DNA of 64,000 nucleotides from an uncultured Corynebacterium sp. (GCF_946998835.1 NZ_CAMQAZ010000002.1:86015-150014); one strand, 5' to 3'. Shown: positions 8,961-18,486, counted from the stretch's first letter. The notes: generated by a model from the sequence alone, not told the origin. Numbers and translations: made by a program.

Positions 8961-11171
8961 TTAGTCCTGGTCAATGCCCTCGCGCTTCTTGAACTCCAGA
9001 CGACGACGGTGCAGAATCGGCTCGGTGTAACCGGACGGCTGGTTCACACCATCAAGGATGAGCTCCTTGGCAGCCTGGAAACCGATGGACTTGTCGAAGT
9101 CCGGAGCCATCGGCAGGTATGCCTCATCGCCCTCGTTCTGGCGGTCAACGACCTCGGCCATACGCTGAAGCGAATCAATGATCTGCTCCTCGGTGACAAC
9201 ACCGTGCAGCAGCCAGTTAGCCAGAGTCTGGGAGGAAATACGCAGGGTAGCGCGGTCCTCCATCAGGTCAACATCGTTGATGTCCGGCACCTTGGAGCAG
9301 CCGACACCCTGCTCAACCCAGCGGATAACGTAACCCAGGATGGACTGGCAGTTGTTGTCCAGCTCGTTAGCCTTGTCCTCATCGGACCAGTCAGCGCCCG
9401 GCTCGCCAGCCTTAGCTGCCGCTACCGGGATGGTCAGCAGGTCACCAAAGGTGTCGCGGCGACCGTCGGTAAGCAGCTTGTCCTGAACGCCGAAGACGTC
9501 GACCTCGTGGTAGTGGGTAGCGTGCAGCACACCACCGGTCGGGGACGGAACCCACGCGGTGGAAGCACCCTGCTTCGGCTGACCAATCTTCTGCTCCAGC
9601 AGCTCAGCCATCTGCTCGGTCATAGCCCACATGCCCTTACCGATCTGAGCCTTGCCCTGCAGGCCGTGTGCCAGGCCGGAGTCAACGTTGTTGTCCTCGT
9701 AAGCCAGCATCCACGGAGCGGTCTTCTGAACTGCCTTGCGGAACATCGGACCAGCCTGGATGGAGGTGTGGATCTCATCACCAGTGCGGTCCATGAAGCC
9801 GGTGTTAATGAAAACGACACGCTCGGAAACAGCCTTGATGGCGGCATCCAGGTTGACGGAGGTACGACGCTCCTCATCCATCAGGCCGACCTTCAGGGTG
9901 TTGTGCGGCAGACCCAGCAGCTTCTCAACGTCTGCGAACAGCTCGTTGGTGAATGCAGCCTCATCTGGGCCGTGCTGCTTCGGCTTCACGATGTAGATCG
10001 AACCAGTACGGGAGTTCTTACGTACGTTGTCCTGATCCAGGCCCGGGATTGCACAGACAGCGGTGACGACGGCATCCATGATGCCCTCGAAAATCTCCTC
10101 GCCGTCGCGGTCGAGGATGGCCGGGTTCTGCATCAGGTGGCCGACGTTACGGACCAGGTTCAGGGAACGACCGTGCAGGGTGACCTCGGAACCGTCAAGA
10201 GCGGTGTAGGTGCGGTCGTCGTTGATGGTACGGGACAGCTTCTTGCCGCCACGGGTGAACTCGACTGCAAGGTCACCGACGTTAAGGCCCAGCCAGTTGG
10301 TGTAACCCAGGGTCTTGTCGGCAGCGTCAACTGCGGCGACAGAGTCCTCGAGGTCCATGATGTTGGTGACAGCGGCTTCCAGGACGATGTCCTTGACGCC
10401 AGCCTTGTCGGTCTTGCCGACCGGGGACTCCGGATCGATCAGCAACTGGATGTGCAGACCGTTGTGCTTGAAGTAAATGGACTCCGGTGCGTCCTTGTCA
10501 CCGGTGTAGCCGACCAGGGTCTCCGGCTCGCGCAGACCAGAGGTAGCGCCACCCTCCAGGGTTGCCTGCAGGTGACCGTCGACAATGTCGTAAGAGGTAA
10601 CGTCCGCGTGGGAACCGTCGACCAGCGGCAGAGCGTTGTCCAGGAAGTCACGGCCCCATGCGATAACGCGGTCACCACGGACCTTGTTGTAGCCCGGGGT
10701 GTCCTTCTCCGCACCGCCATCTTCAGCAATAGCGTTGGTGCCGTACAGCGCATCGTAAAGCGAGCCCCAGCGTGCGTTCGCGGCGTTGATGGCGAAACGG
10801 GCGTTGAGCACCGGCACGACCAGCTGCGGGCCGGCGGTGGAGGTGATCTCAGTGTCGACGTTAGCCGTGGTGACCTGGAAGTCACCCGGGTTGTCAACGA
10901 GGTAGCCGATTTCCTTCAGGAATGCGACGTACTTGTCCTGATCCTGCTTGCCCGGGTTCTCCTTGTACCAAGCGTCGAGCTTTTCCTGCAGCTCATCGCG
11001 CTTGGCCAGCAGCTCACGGTTGCGCGGGGTGTACTTGGCGACGATGTCACCAAAGCCATTCCAGAACGCGTCCTTGTCCTCAATGCCGGCGGCGGGGAGT
11101 GCGGTGTCATTAACGAAGTCGTAAAGAACCTTCGCGACCTGCATTCCACCTGCCGAAATACGCTGTGCCAT
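8961..11171 (-). CDS. glcB: Malate synthase G
   Basis: A 736-residue, single-chain malate synthase of the G type (called aceB in C. glutamicum) that condenses glyoxylate with acetyl-CoA. Family segments are visible: KNHGLHIQLLID region, WLGLNVGDLAVEFTRGGK, RTGSIYIVKPKQHGPDE, GLMDEERRTSVNL, the INTGFMDRTGDEIHTS active-site region and ADWSDEDK. The ATG at 11169-11171 has a GAGGAG site 6 bases upstream, whereas the longer frame starting at 11207 has none. It is divergent from isocitrate lyase, so the glyoxylate shunt is controlled from the gap between them. Confidence 0.97.
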   Translation of the reverse strand: MAQRISAGGMQVAKVLYDFVNDTALPAAGIEDKDAFWNGFGDIVAKYTPRNRELLAKRDELQEKLDAWYKENPGKQDQDKYVAFLKEIGYLVDNPGDFQVTTANVDTEITSTAGPQLVVPVLNARFAINAANARWGSLYDALYGTNAIAEDGGAEKDTPGYNKVRGDRVIAWGRDFLDNALPLVDGSHADVTSYDIVDGHLQATLEGGATSGLREPETLVGYTGDKDAPESIYFKHNGLHIQLLIDPESPVGKTDKAGVKDIVLEAAVTNIMDLEDSVAAVDAADKTLGYTNWLGLNVGDLAVEFTRGGKKLSRTINDDRTYTALDGSEVTLHGRSLNLVRNVGHLMQNPAILDRDGEEIFEGIMDAVVTAVCAIPGLDQDNVRKNSRTGSIYIVKPKQHGPDEAAFTNELFADVEKLLGLPHNTLKVGLMDEERRTSVNLDAAIKAVSERVVFINTGFMDRTGDEIHTSIQAGPMFRKAVQKTAPWMLAYEDNNVDSGLAHGLQGKAQIGKGMWAMTEQMAELLEQKIGQPKQGASTAWVPSPTGGVLHATHYHEVDVFGVQDKLLTDGRRDTFGDLLTIPVAAAKAGEPGADWSDEDKANELDNNCQSILGYVIRWVEQGVGCSKVPDINDVDLMEDRATLRISSQTLANWLLHGVVTEEQIIDSLQRMAEVVDRQNEGDEAYLPMAPDFDKSIGFQAAKELILDGVNQPSGYTEPILHRRRLEFKKREGIDQD

Positions 11172-12192
11172 TGCTCTCCTCAAAACTATTGATTGCAATT
11201 TGCTCACCCAGTCACGGCCACGTCAGCGGCTCACGCACTGGATGCGTTGTCCTCCTACTGTATGTGATTCGGCACACTTATGAACCCTCTTTTTCCAGAA
11301 CCGCCATCCGTCGGCCCGATATTGCGCCCCTCACATTTGCCGTTTCTTTCGCTTGACGACGCGCCTCTCGCGAGCAGACCCCCACCCCCTCCAGGTGACC
11401 ATTCGGGCATTCAACCTTGGGACCATGGAGTTAGGCTCCCACCCGTCATACATGCGACCTCCCCGCCCCGCTTACCGCTTCGCCACGAAGAACTGCACGG
11501 AGGGAAAATGTGTCGCCCGTTACAGAGATTTAGCATTGCGACCTGCATCTCAGCACTCACCACCAGAAGCCCTAAAGGCGGCACCTGCCTCCAAAACGCC
11601 CAAGAAAGACGAAATAACAAGCGGAGCTAACTCCAACCCCAAACCGCGTATCGGTGGCGCATTGACCGGTGTACGGACGGTGTACTTAGGAGCCTGTTTT
11701 CGAGCCAGATGCCGCATTTTCGGGGGTAGCTGGGCACCCCCTAAAGCCCAAACGCCGTTAGCCGCGCACTCGATTATTTACCAAAATATAAAACACCCCA
11801 AAGCGGGGGGAATGTTATTCGCGAGACTGCAATGAAGAAATAACAGTACAAATGTACCGGCCGGTCACAGGCGAAAATCGCTAAAGCCAAGCTACGCATC
11901 ACAATGTTTGCAATCTTCACAAGTGTTATTCGGGTTACATACTTGAATTCACACCCGAAGCTGCTTGACGAACTTCGCGCTATGCCCCAAAATGTGAAAC
12001 ATGACACGCGGAAGCGGACATTGTTTTTGTTCGCATGTTTGTGTGCAGGGGTACAGCATTTTTCCAGATGCTGCCTGCATTCAACTGGCGCCGCGGTCAC
12101 CATCGGGTCAGCCTGTAGATCGGTTCTGTAGGAATTGTTCTTAAGTCAGCACCCGGAGTTCAAAAAGCAAGCAAAAGGAAGTGACTCCGTTT
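11172..12192. promoter_or_regulatory. Shared aceA / malate synthase control region
   Basis: A 1 kb non-coding gap between divergent glyoxylate-shunt genes. Visible candidate sites: GTTTGCAA at 11906-11913 (RamB-like); C-run/G-run pairs at 11721-11742 (GGGGGT..ACCCCC, an inverted repeat) and 11795-11810 (ACCCC..GGGGGG), of the RamA type; TGTGA-N6-ACACG at 11993-12008 (8 of 10 positions of the GlxR consensus); and adjoining palindromes GTACA-AA-TGTAC (11846-11857) and ACCGGCCGGT (11856-11865). In C. glutamicum this region is bound by RamA, RamB and GlxR; assignment here is by motif likeness only. Short frames within it are not credible genes. Confidence 0.55.
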
Positions 12193-13485
12193 ATGTCTAA
12201 CGTTGGTAAGGCACGTACCGCCGCCGAAATCCAGAAGGATTGGGACGAGAACCCGCGCTGGGAAGGTATCACCCGCGACTACACCGCTGAGCAGGTTGCT
12301 GAGCTCCAGGGCACCGTCGTCGAGGAGAACACCCTCGCTCGCCGCGGCGCTGAGATCCTGTGGGAAGGCGTCAACGTTGAGGATGATTCCTACATCAACG
12401 CTCTGGGTGCACTGACCGGTAACATGGCCGTTCAGCAGGCTCGCGCTGGCCTGAAGGCTGTCTACCTCTCCGGTTGGCAGGTCGCCGGTGACGCTAACCT
12501 CTCCGGCCACACCTACCCGGACCAGTCCCTGTACCCGGCTAACTCCGTCCCGAACGTCGTTCGCCGCATCAACAACGCTCTGCTCCGCGCAGACGAGATT
12601 GCTCGCATCGAGGGCGACGACTCCGTCGACAACTGGCTGCTGCCGATCGTCGCTGACGGTGAGGCTGGCTTCGGTGGCGCTCTGAACGTCTACGAGCTGC
12701 AGAAGGCCATGATTAACGCTGGTGCCGCTGGTACCCACTGGGAGGACCAGCTCGCTTCTGAGAAGAAGTGTGGCCACCTGGGCGGCAAGGTCCTGATCCC
12801 GACCCAGCAGCACATCCGTACCCTGACCTCTGCTCGCCTGGCTGCTGACGTCTCCAACACTCCGACCGTCATCATCGCCCGCACCGACGCTGAGGCCGCT
12901 ACCCTCATCACCTCCGACGTTGATGAGCGCGACCAGAAGTTCATCACCGGTGACCGCACCTCCGAGGGCTTCTACCACGTCCAGAACGGCCTGGAGCCGT
13001 GCATCGATCGTGCGAAGTCCTACGCTCCGTACGCTGACATGATTTGGATGGAGACCGGTACTCCGGACCTCGAGCTGGCCAAGAAGTTCGCTGAGGGCGT
13101 CAAGGCTGAGTACCCGGACCAGCTCCTGGCTTACAACTGCTCCCCGTCCTTCAACTGGTCCGCTCACCTGGAGAAGGACGAGATCGCCAAGTTCCAGAAC
13201 GAGCTGGGCAAGATGGGCTTCAAGTTCCAGTTCATCACCCTGGCTGGCTTCCACGCCCTGAACTACGGCATGTTCGACCTGGCATACGGCTACGCTCGCG
13301 AGCAGATGTCCGCATTCGTCGACCTGCAGAACCGCGAGTTCGAGGCTGCCGAGAAGCGCGGCTTCACCGCTGTCAAGCACCAGCGCGAGGTTGGCGCCGG
13401 CTACTTCGACCGCATCGCCACCACCGTCGACCCGAACTCCTCCACCACCGCCCTGAAGGGCTCCACCGAGGAGGGTCAGTTCTAA
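12193..13485 (+). CDS. aceA: Isocitrate lyase
   Basis: A 430-residue isocitrate lyase that splits isocitrate to succinate and glyoxylate. The catalytic KKCGH motif lies near residue 195, with QLASEKKCGHLGGK context, and the NCSPSFNW substrate loop near 320. The ATG at 12193 (MSNVGKARTA) is chosen over the in-frame GTG at 12181 because family members start there and an AAGGAAG sequence lies about 11 bases upstream. Codon choice is strongly biased (almost only GCT/GCC, CTG/CTC, AAG), typical of a highly expressed gene. A strong terminator follows. Confidence 0.98.
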   Translation: MSNVGKARTAAEIQKDWDENPRWEGITRDYTAEQVAELQGTVVEENTLARRGAEILWEGVNVEDDSYINALGALTGNMAVQQARAGLKAVYLSGWQVAGDANLSGHTYPDQSLYPANSVPNVVRRINNALLRADEIARIEGDDSVDNWLLPIVADGEAGFGGALNVYELQKAMINAGAAGTHWEDQLASEKKCGHLGGKVLIPTQQHIRTLTSARLAADVSNTPTVIIARTDAEAATLITSDVDERDQKFITGDRTSEGFYHVQNGLEPCIDRAKSYAPYADMIWMETGTPDLELAKKFAEGVKAEYPDQLLAYNCSPSFNWSAHLEKDEIAKFQNELGKMGFKFQFITLAGFHALNYGMFDLAYGYAREQMSAFVDLQNREFEAAEKRGFTAVKHQREVGAGYFDRIATTVDPNSSTTALKGSTEEGQF

Positions 13486-13524
13486 GCCACTTGGCTTAGG
13501 GCTTAGGTCTCGGACCTAACTTCA

Positions 13525-13569
13525 ACACCCAGCGAGGGCTGCACCCGCAGCCTTCGCTGGGTGTTTTTG
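13525..13569 (+). terminator. aceA terminator
   Basis: An 18-bp near-perfect stem (ACACCCAGCGAGGGCTGC / GCAGCCTTCGCTGGGTGT) with an ACCC loop is followed by TTTTTGT, 40 bases after the aceA stop. A classic rho-independent terminator. Confidence 0.95.
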
Positions 13570-13723
13570 TATTTTCATCGACGTGTCGACTCCGCGCCGT
13601 CGTAAAGCGCGAAACCTTTCGACGAGTTCAGCTATCGCCACATCCCACGGCAATAAATCTGTTTTTATAAATGTCGTCTCACCTGGACTTATAAGGTTAC
13701 CCCCATGTCACTTTTACATCGTG

Positions 13724-13739
13724 TGTCACTCTAGTCACA
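13724..13739. promoter_or_regulatory. Candidate GlxR/Crp site
   Basis: TGTCA-CTCTAG-TCACA matches the TGTGA-N6-TCACA consensus of corynebacterial GlxR at 9 of 10 positions. It lies about 170 bases before the first secreted-protein gene; the rest of the 13570-13911 gap shows no gene (a 110-residue frame there has no recognisable features). Confidence 0.45.
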
Positions 13740-13911
13740 CTGGTAACATTCTTATCGCCCTTGCGGTCATGGGATACAGCGACCTGCCCGTACCCCATGC
13801 TCCACCGTGGATAGTTTCGAATCATCGCGATTCTTCCTCGCCAACCCTTCGGGATTTCAGTTGCGCGTGGACACACGGGGGACTACACACTTCTCCACGA
13901 AAGACACTTTT

Positions 13912-14715
13912 ATGAAATCCGGACTCTTCTCACGCATGTCCAGCATGTTTTCCACCAAGAATTCAGTCAAGACCGCCGCTACCATTGCAGTAGCTTCCGC
14001 CATGGTTCTCGGGTCCACATCCGTAGCCTCCGCACAGGACATGAACAGCCTTCTGCCCGGCGCTTCCGCCAACGGCCATGTGGTCGTCACCGACAGCCCA
14101 CGAATCCAGGTCACTGTCAACGAGAACAAGGGCGAAGATACCGTCACCATCGAAGTCAAGAACAACTACGACAGCAAATTCTCCTGCTTCGCTCCAGGCG
14201 TTTCCACTGACCCAAAGAAGCCAGCCCGCCTGCCCAACACAGTGACGGAAGCCAGTATCGTAACGAAGGCCGTGGATTACTACCGTACCTGGCCATATGT
14301 TCCTTCTGACGGCATCAACGTTCCGCTTCTGGGAGTCATCCCGACCAATGGCTTTCTGGAATTCGTTCCAGGCGGACTGGTGGGCTCTGCCCTGGGCAAG
14401 CAGCTGAACGCTCGCGCCGAGCTCTTCCGCGCCTGGGAGCAAGCTAAGTTGGCAGGCCACACTGGCGAGATTCCCGCATTCGAGCTTGAGCCTTTCGGTA
14501 CTTCTACTCACCAGGTCGGTCTGAACAAGCCGGGTGCTGGCGAGCGTAAGGACTTCGACGCCGCTGCCCTCGTCTACTGCACGGACAACGATGATCCGCA
14601 CAAGCAGCACTACGTCTTCGCAGGCTACGAGTCCGGAAAGGCTCCCAGGGGCGGTAGCTCCAGCGGTTCGCTCGGCTCTCCTGGCCTTTCTTCCCCCTCG
14701 CTGAAGATGTCGTAG
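13912..14715 (+). CDS. Secreted protein with C-terminal SLGSPGL motif (paralogue 1)
   Basis: About 267 residues with a Sec signal peptide (hydrophobic VKTAATIAVASAMVLG, probable cleavage after ASA) and no other membrane segment. I do not recognise a named family. It is a paralogue of the next gene: both have two cysteines at equivalent places (FSCFAPG / FICAGP and VYCTDN / IMCTDE, probably one disulfide), a DYYR segment, a GH(T/A)G..(P/N)AF..EP segment, and FDAAA..C..Y.F.GYE near the end. The C-terminal tail is a Gly/Ser-rich stretch with SLGSPGLSSPSL. The start is taken at the Met before the signal peptide; the upstream in-frame extension to 13807 has no signal. Confidence 0.8.
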   Translation: MKSGLFSRMSSMFSTKNSVKTAATIAVASAMVLGSTSVASAQDMNSLLPGASANGHVVVTDSPRIQVTVNENKGEDTVTIEVKNNYDSKFSCFAPGVSTDPKKPARLPNTVTEASIVTKAVDYYRTWPYVPSDGINVPLLGVIPTNGFLEFVPGGLVGSALGKQLNARAELFRAWEQAKLAGHTGEIPAFELEPFGTSTHQVGLNKPGAGERKDFDAAALVYCTDNDDPHKQHYVFAGYESGKAPRGGSSSGSLGSPGLSSPSLKMS

Positions 14716-14786
14716 CAAGCCTCAGCTTTACGACGATTCCCCTTACCGGCCCACCTGCCCCAATCACCTCTAAGGACTCGGATTCC

Positions 14787-15587
14787 ATGACTTTCTCTCT
14801 GTCACGTGCAGCCAAGGCTGCCGCACCTGCAGTGGCCCTTGCCGCCACCGTCACTCTGCTTTCCACTACTCCTGCTCTCGCCGAGCCTCACAGCAATGTG
14901 GTGCCCGGCGCGGATCAGTCCTCGATTGTCGTCCACACTGACACGAAGCTGCTGACCGTTACAGTCAATGCGGCTGATGCGGGCGCAACTGAGATTTCCG
15001 GAAAGGTTACAAACAACTCGGCTAAGAAGTTCATCTGCGCTGGCCCACGTGGTACCGACAAGGTCGCGGGCGATGTCACCACGTCGAAGCTGGTGGCAGC
15101 CTCTGAGGATTACTACCGCAAGAACACCTTCCGCGAATTGCCAAAGGTGCCGATTCAGCTTGGCGGCATCCCCCTCATTGGCAACATTGCGTTGGGGCAG
15201 CTTGATCTGGGAATGTTCGGCCCACTCCTGCAGGGACTCGGCGGTACGCTGGGCGACCCGAATGCCCAGCGCAACCAGATTGCACAGGACTACTCCGCTG
15301 AGCGGGTGAAGGGCCACGCAGGTCTCATCAATGCTTTCACCATTGAGCCTGGCGCAACTCACGACTTCTCCGCCTACTTGAACAACCCGAGCTCGGGTCC
15401 GCGCACGGATTTCGATGCCGCAGCTTTCATCATGTGCACCGATGAGAGCAATGCCGCATACGCCTTCACCGGCTACGAGGAGGGCACCCGCACACCGGGC
15501 AGCGCCTCCTTCGGTTCCCCGGGACTGAAGTCACCTCAGAGCCCAGGCATTCAGAGCCCTGGCGCAAAGAACCCTGCTAATTCCTAA
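14787..15587 (+). CDS. Secreted protein with C-terminal SFGSPGL motif (paralogue 2)
   Basis: A 266-residue exported protein with a textbook signal peptide (AAAPAVALAATVTLLSTT, cleavage after ALA). It aligns with the preceding gene over most of its length, sharing two cysteines, the DYYR motif and the FDAAA..C..AY.FTGYEEG end, so the pair arose by tandem duplication. The tail repeats SPG units (GSPGLKSPQSPGIQSPG). An AAGGA sequence lies 11 bases before the ATG. After the TAA stop the same frame continues open as a Pro/Ala-rich stretch up to 15708, hinting at a formerly longer tail. Function unknown; probably cell-surface or released. Confidence 0.8.
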   Translation: MTFSLSRAAKAAAPAVALAATVTLLSTTPALAEPHSNVVPGADQSSIVVHTDTKLLTVTVNAADAGATEISGKVTNNSAKKFICAGPRGTDKVAGDVTTSKLVAASEDYYRKNTFRELPKVPIQLGGIPLIGNIALGQLDLGMFGPLLQGLGGTLGDPNAQRNQIAQDYSAERVKGHAGLINAFTIEPGATHDFSAYLNNPSSGPRTDFDAAAFIMCTDESNAAYAFTGYEEGTRTPGSASFGSPGLKSPQSPGIQSPGAKNPANS

Positions 15588-15706
15588 CCAGCACCGATGC
15601 CGGCGCCGGAACCTACACCAGCACCGATACTAGCGCCTGCTACTGAGTCCGGGACCTCCGAGTTTTCCCGCTACAATCCCCGGCCTTTCCGACAGAAAGC
15701 AATTCC

Positions 15707-16912
15707 ATGACCTCTCGCAAAACTCTGCGCATCACCACAGCAGTGACCTGCGCCTCCACGTTTGCCCTGTTGTCCACACCGGCGGCCCTTGCCGACAGCG
15801 CAACCGAAACGCATACCGACCGCCGATCGGTCTACAGCCGCACTGTCAGCAACACGACACCGGCTCCAGGTGAAATCATCACCTACAGCCAGACCTTCAC
15901 CACGACCTCCGGCAACGACTACATCTACGACTGGAAAAACAACGTAGACTCTTGCCTCGAATACCAGCCGGGCTCTGCCACCCTGCAGGTAGGCGACGCT
16001 TCCGCAACCGCGCTCCCCGAGGACAAAGTAACTGCTACGCCAGGAGCCACTGCCATCAAGTCGACGGATAGCTCCGGCTACTGGACCTTTAACAAGGACG
16101 CCCCGCACACATTCACCCTGCAGTACAAGGTAGGTGACTCATGCGTGCAGGACACCGAACTGACTTCTGGGTTTTATTACAAGTACGGCAATTTTTGGAG
16201 CTCAAAGACCTACGGCAGCGATAAGTTCAACGGTGGACCGGCAATTACGGTTGTCGACACTAGCCGCGTCCGTACCTCGATTGAGCTCGTCGACACTCCG
16301 GATACAGCAGCGGTCGACCGCCCACTGCCCCTGAAGGCAAAGGTAACTGTCAGTGCAGACGACGGCGTAGAGATTCCTTCTCTGACCGGCAAGACAGTAA
16401 ACTTCGTTGCCGGTGGCACCACGCTGTGTACCGCCGATATTGCAGCGGACACGGACACCGCCGCGTGCGATTGGACTCCAACCAGCACCGGAAACTTCGA
16501 TGTCAAGGCAGTTCTCGACGACTCCGATGAAATCCTCGGCAGCAGCTCAGCCACCAAGTCCATCAACGTCACCATCGCCCCACCTGAGGCACCTTCTGAG
16601 CTGAAGGCCGACCCCGCCAACGCTTTCGGCCGGGCACAGACTGTGATTAGCGGAAAGGCTGAACCGGGAACCACGGTTGAGGCTCTCGGCCCAGGTGGCA
16701 CTCGCTGCGTGGCACAGACCAACGACGAGGGAGCATTCTCCTGCAACCTCGGATTCCTGCCGGCTATCTCTGGCACTGTCACCGTCACTGCAAACCGTGG
16801 TGATGCCAAGTCCGAGGCACGCGAAATTCAGGTCAATACCCGTCGAGGCTTCTTCGACTCCTTGGGTTCGCCAAGCCTACCGAAGCTCGAACTCCCGACC
16901 TCCGGCAACTAA
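15707..16912 (+). CDS. Secreted Ig-like domain protein with SLGSPSL motif
   Basis: A 401-residue exported protein: signal peptide (residues 1-29, cleavage after ALA), a DUF11-like beta domain (about 30-180; GEIITYSQTF, YDWKNNVDSCLEY) and two Ig-like beta-sandwich repeats (about 185-290 and 295-380; the second ends GTVTVTANRGDAKS). The C-terminus FFDSLGSPSLPKLELP carries the same short SLGSP(S/G)L motif as its two neighbours though the bodies are unrelated. No LPXTG anchor or C-terminal TM helix is present. Likely a surface or adhesion-type protein; partner unknown. Confidence 0.8.
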   Translation: MTSRKTLRITTAVTCASTFALLSTPAALADSATETHTDRRSVYSRTVSNTTPAPGEIITYSQTFTTTSGNDYIYDWKNNVDSCLEYQPGSATLQVGDASATALPEDKVTATPGATAIKSTDSSGYWTFNKDAPHTFTLQYKVGDSCVQDTELTSGFYYKYGNFWSSKTYGSDKFNGGPAITVVDTSRVRTSIELVDTPDTAAVDRPLPLKAKVTVSADDGVEIPSLTGKTVNFVAGGTTLCTADIAADTDTAACDWTPTSTGNFDVKAVLDDSDEILGSSSATKSINVTIAPPEAPSELKADPANAFGRAQTVISGKAEPGTTVEALGPGGTRCVAQTNDEGAFSCNLGFLPAISGTVTVTANRGDAKSEAREIQVNTRRGFFDSLGSPSLPKLELPTSGN

Positions 16913-16949
16913 ACGCGACTGACACCTTCGCGCACCTCAACCCGGGAGC

Positions 16950-16961
16950 AAAGGTTGCAAC
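16950..16961. promoter_or_regulatory. Possible RamB autoregulatory site
   Basis: AAAGGTTGCAAC, about 45 bases before the ramB start, resembles the A(A/G)TTTGCAAA core reported for RamB sites. In C. glutamicum RamB represses its own gene. Match is partial. Confidence 0.35.
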
Positions 16962-17006
16962 GGTTTTCTACACAAATCCAGCTAACCTCGGGATATGCTG
17001 GGCAGT

Positions 17007-18431
17007 ATGTCGAAAACCTATGTCGGATCTCGCCTCCGCCAGCTACGCCGCGAGCGCGACCTCAGCCAGGCCGCGCTCGCGCAGGCGTTGGGCCTCTCGG
17101 CTAGTTACGTCAACCAGATTGAGCACGATGTCCGCCCGTTGACCGTGCCCGTTCTGCTTCGCATCACAGACACTTTCGGCGTTGATGCGACGTTCTTTTC
17201 CCGCGATGACGATTCCCGTCTCCTCGCTGAGGTTCAAGACGTGGTGATGGACAAAGAGATTGCCAAGTCCCCCATGGACCTGCAGGAAATCTCAGAGATG
17301 GTCCGCGACCACCCCGACATCGCCCGCATCATGGTGGACATTCACCGCCGCTACCGCAACGTCACCGACAAACTTTCCCTGGCTACCGAGGAGCGCAACT
17401 TCGGCAATAGCACCGACACCTCCTCCGGCTCACAGGCGCTGACCATGCCACACGAGGAGGTCCGCGACTACTTCTACGCCCGCCAGAACTACATCTCTGC
17501 AGTCGACACCGCCGCCGAGGAACTAGCCCGCGAGCTGCGGATTACCGATGAGACCACCGATGTCGTCTCTATGCTGGCCGACAGGCTGTCCAACGACCAT
17601 GGGATCCGGATTGCGCTGGAATCGTCGTTAGGCGATGTGCAGCACAGCCTTGATAAGCGAACGAAGACGCTCTACCTCGCGCGGCACCTCTCACCGGGGC
17701 AGCGCGCCTTCCGTATGGCCACGGAGCTAGGGTTTTTAGAGCAGGGGGAGACCATCTCCGAGGCCGTCGCGTCTGGGCATTTCATGTCAGAGGAGTCTCG
17801 GAAGCTGGCGCAGCGCGGAGTCGCGACGTACTACGCGGCGGCGCTGATTCTGCCCTATGAGTCGTTCCATGCGATGGCAGAGTCGAAACGCTACGACATC
17901 GAGCTGCTCTCACGCACGTATGGAGTCGGCTACGAGACCATCTGCCACCGCCTGTCCACGATGCAACGCCCCAGCTTGCGCGGTATTCCGTGGACATTCG
18001 TGCGCGTCGACCGCGCGGGCAACATGTCCAAACGCCAATCCGCCACCGGCTTCCACTTCACACATTCGGGCGGTACCTGCCCACTGTGGAACGTCTACGA
18101 GACCTTCTCCTACCCCGGCAAGGTCATGCGCCAGGTTGCGCTCATGCCGGATGGCCGGCCGTACATGTGGATTTCCCGTACCGTCGAACATCACGCGGCT
18201 CGTTTCGGCAAGCCAGGTAAGGTTTTCGCCATCGGTTTGGGCTGCGAGGCTCGGCATGCCGAGCGCACCGTATACGCCGATGGTCTCGATCTCGCGGACC
18301 TCGACGCCGCCACGCCCATCGGCGCCGGCTGCAGGGTCTGCTCCCGCGAGGCCTGCCCGCAGCGCGCGTTCCCACCGATTCATCGCGATATCGACATCAA
18401 CATGCACCGCTCCACCGTCTCGCCGTACTAA
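17007..18431 (+). CDS. ramB: RamB-type regulator of acetate metabolism
   Basis: A 474-residue regulator with an N-terminal XRE helix-turn-helix (about residues 5-65; SQAALAQALGLSASYVNQIE), a central IrrE/ImmA-like region lacking an obvious HEXXH, and a C-terminal DUF2083-type domain with conserved cysteines (CEARHAERT, GCRVCSREACPQRAF). This is the architecture and length of C. glutamicum RamB, which represses aceA, aceB and sdh-linked acetate genes. The ATG at 17007 is chosen since MSKTYVGSRLRQLRRERD is the family start; no clear Shine-Dalgarno is present, so it could be leaderless. Its probable targets lie in the same window. Confidence 0.93.
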   Translation: MSKTYVGSRLRQLRRERDLSQAALAQALGLSASYVNQIEHDVRPLTVPVLLRITDTFGVDATFFSRDDDSRLLAEVQDVVMDKEIAKSPMDLQEISEMVRDHPDIARIMVDIHRRYRNVTDKLSLATEERNFGNSTDTSSGSQALTMPHEEVRDYFYARQNYISAVDTAAEELARELRITDETTDVVSMLADRLSNDHGIRIALESSLGDVQHSLDKRTKTLYLARHLSPGQRAFRMATELGFLEQGETISEAVASGHFMSEESRKLAQRGVATYYAAALILPYESFHAMAESKRYDIELLSRTYGVGYETICHRLSTMQRPSLRGIPWTFVRVDRAGNMSKRQSATGFHFTHSGGTCPLWNVYETFSYPGKVMRQVALMPDGRPYMWISRTVEHHAARFGKPGKVFAIGLGCEARHAERTVYADGLDLADLDAATPIGAGCRVCSREACPQRAFPPIHRDIDINMHRSTVSPY

Positions 18432-18486
18432 TTCGCTTTACGACGGGCGCAGGGCGGGCCTGCGGCTTGAGCCTGGTTGGCGAAGG

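Noticed and set aside
13583..13915. 110-residue plus-strand frame before the first secreted gene
   Set aside because: No ribosome site or domain, and it overlaps the likely promoter and GlxR-like site.
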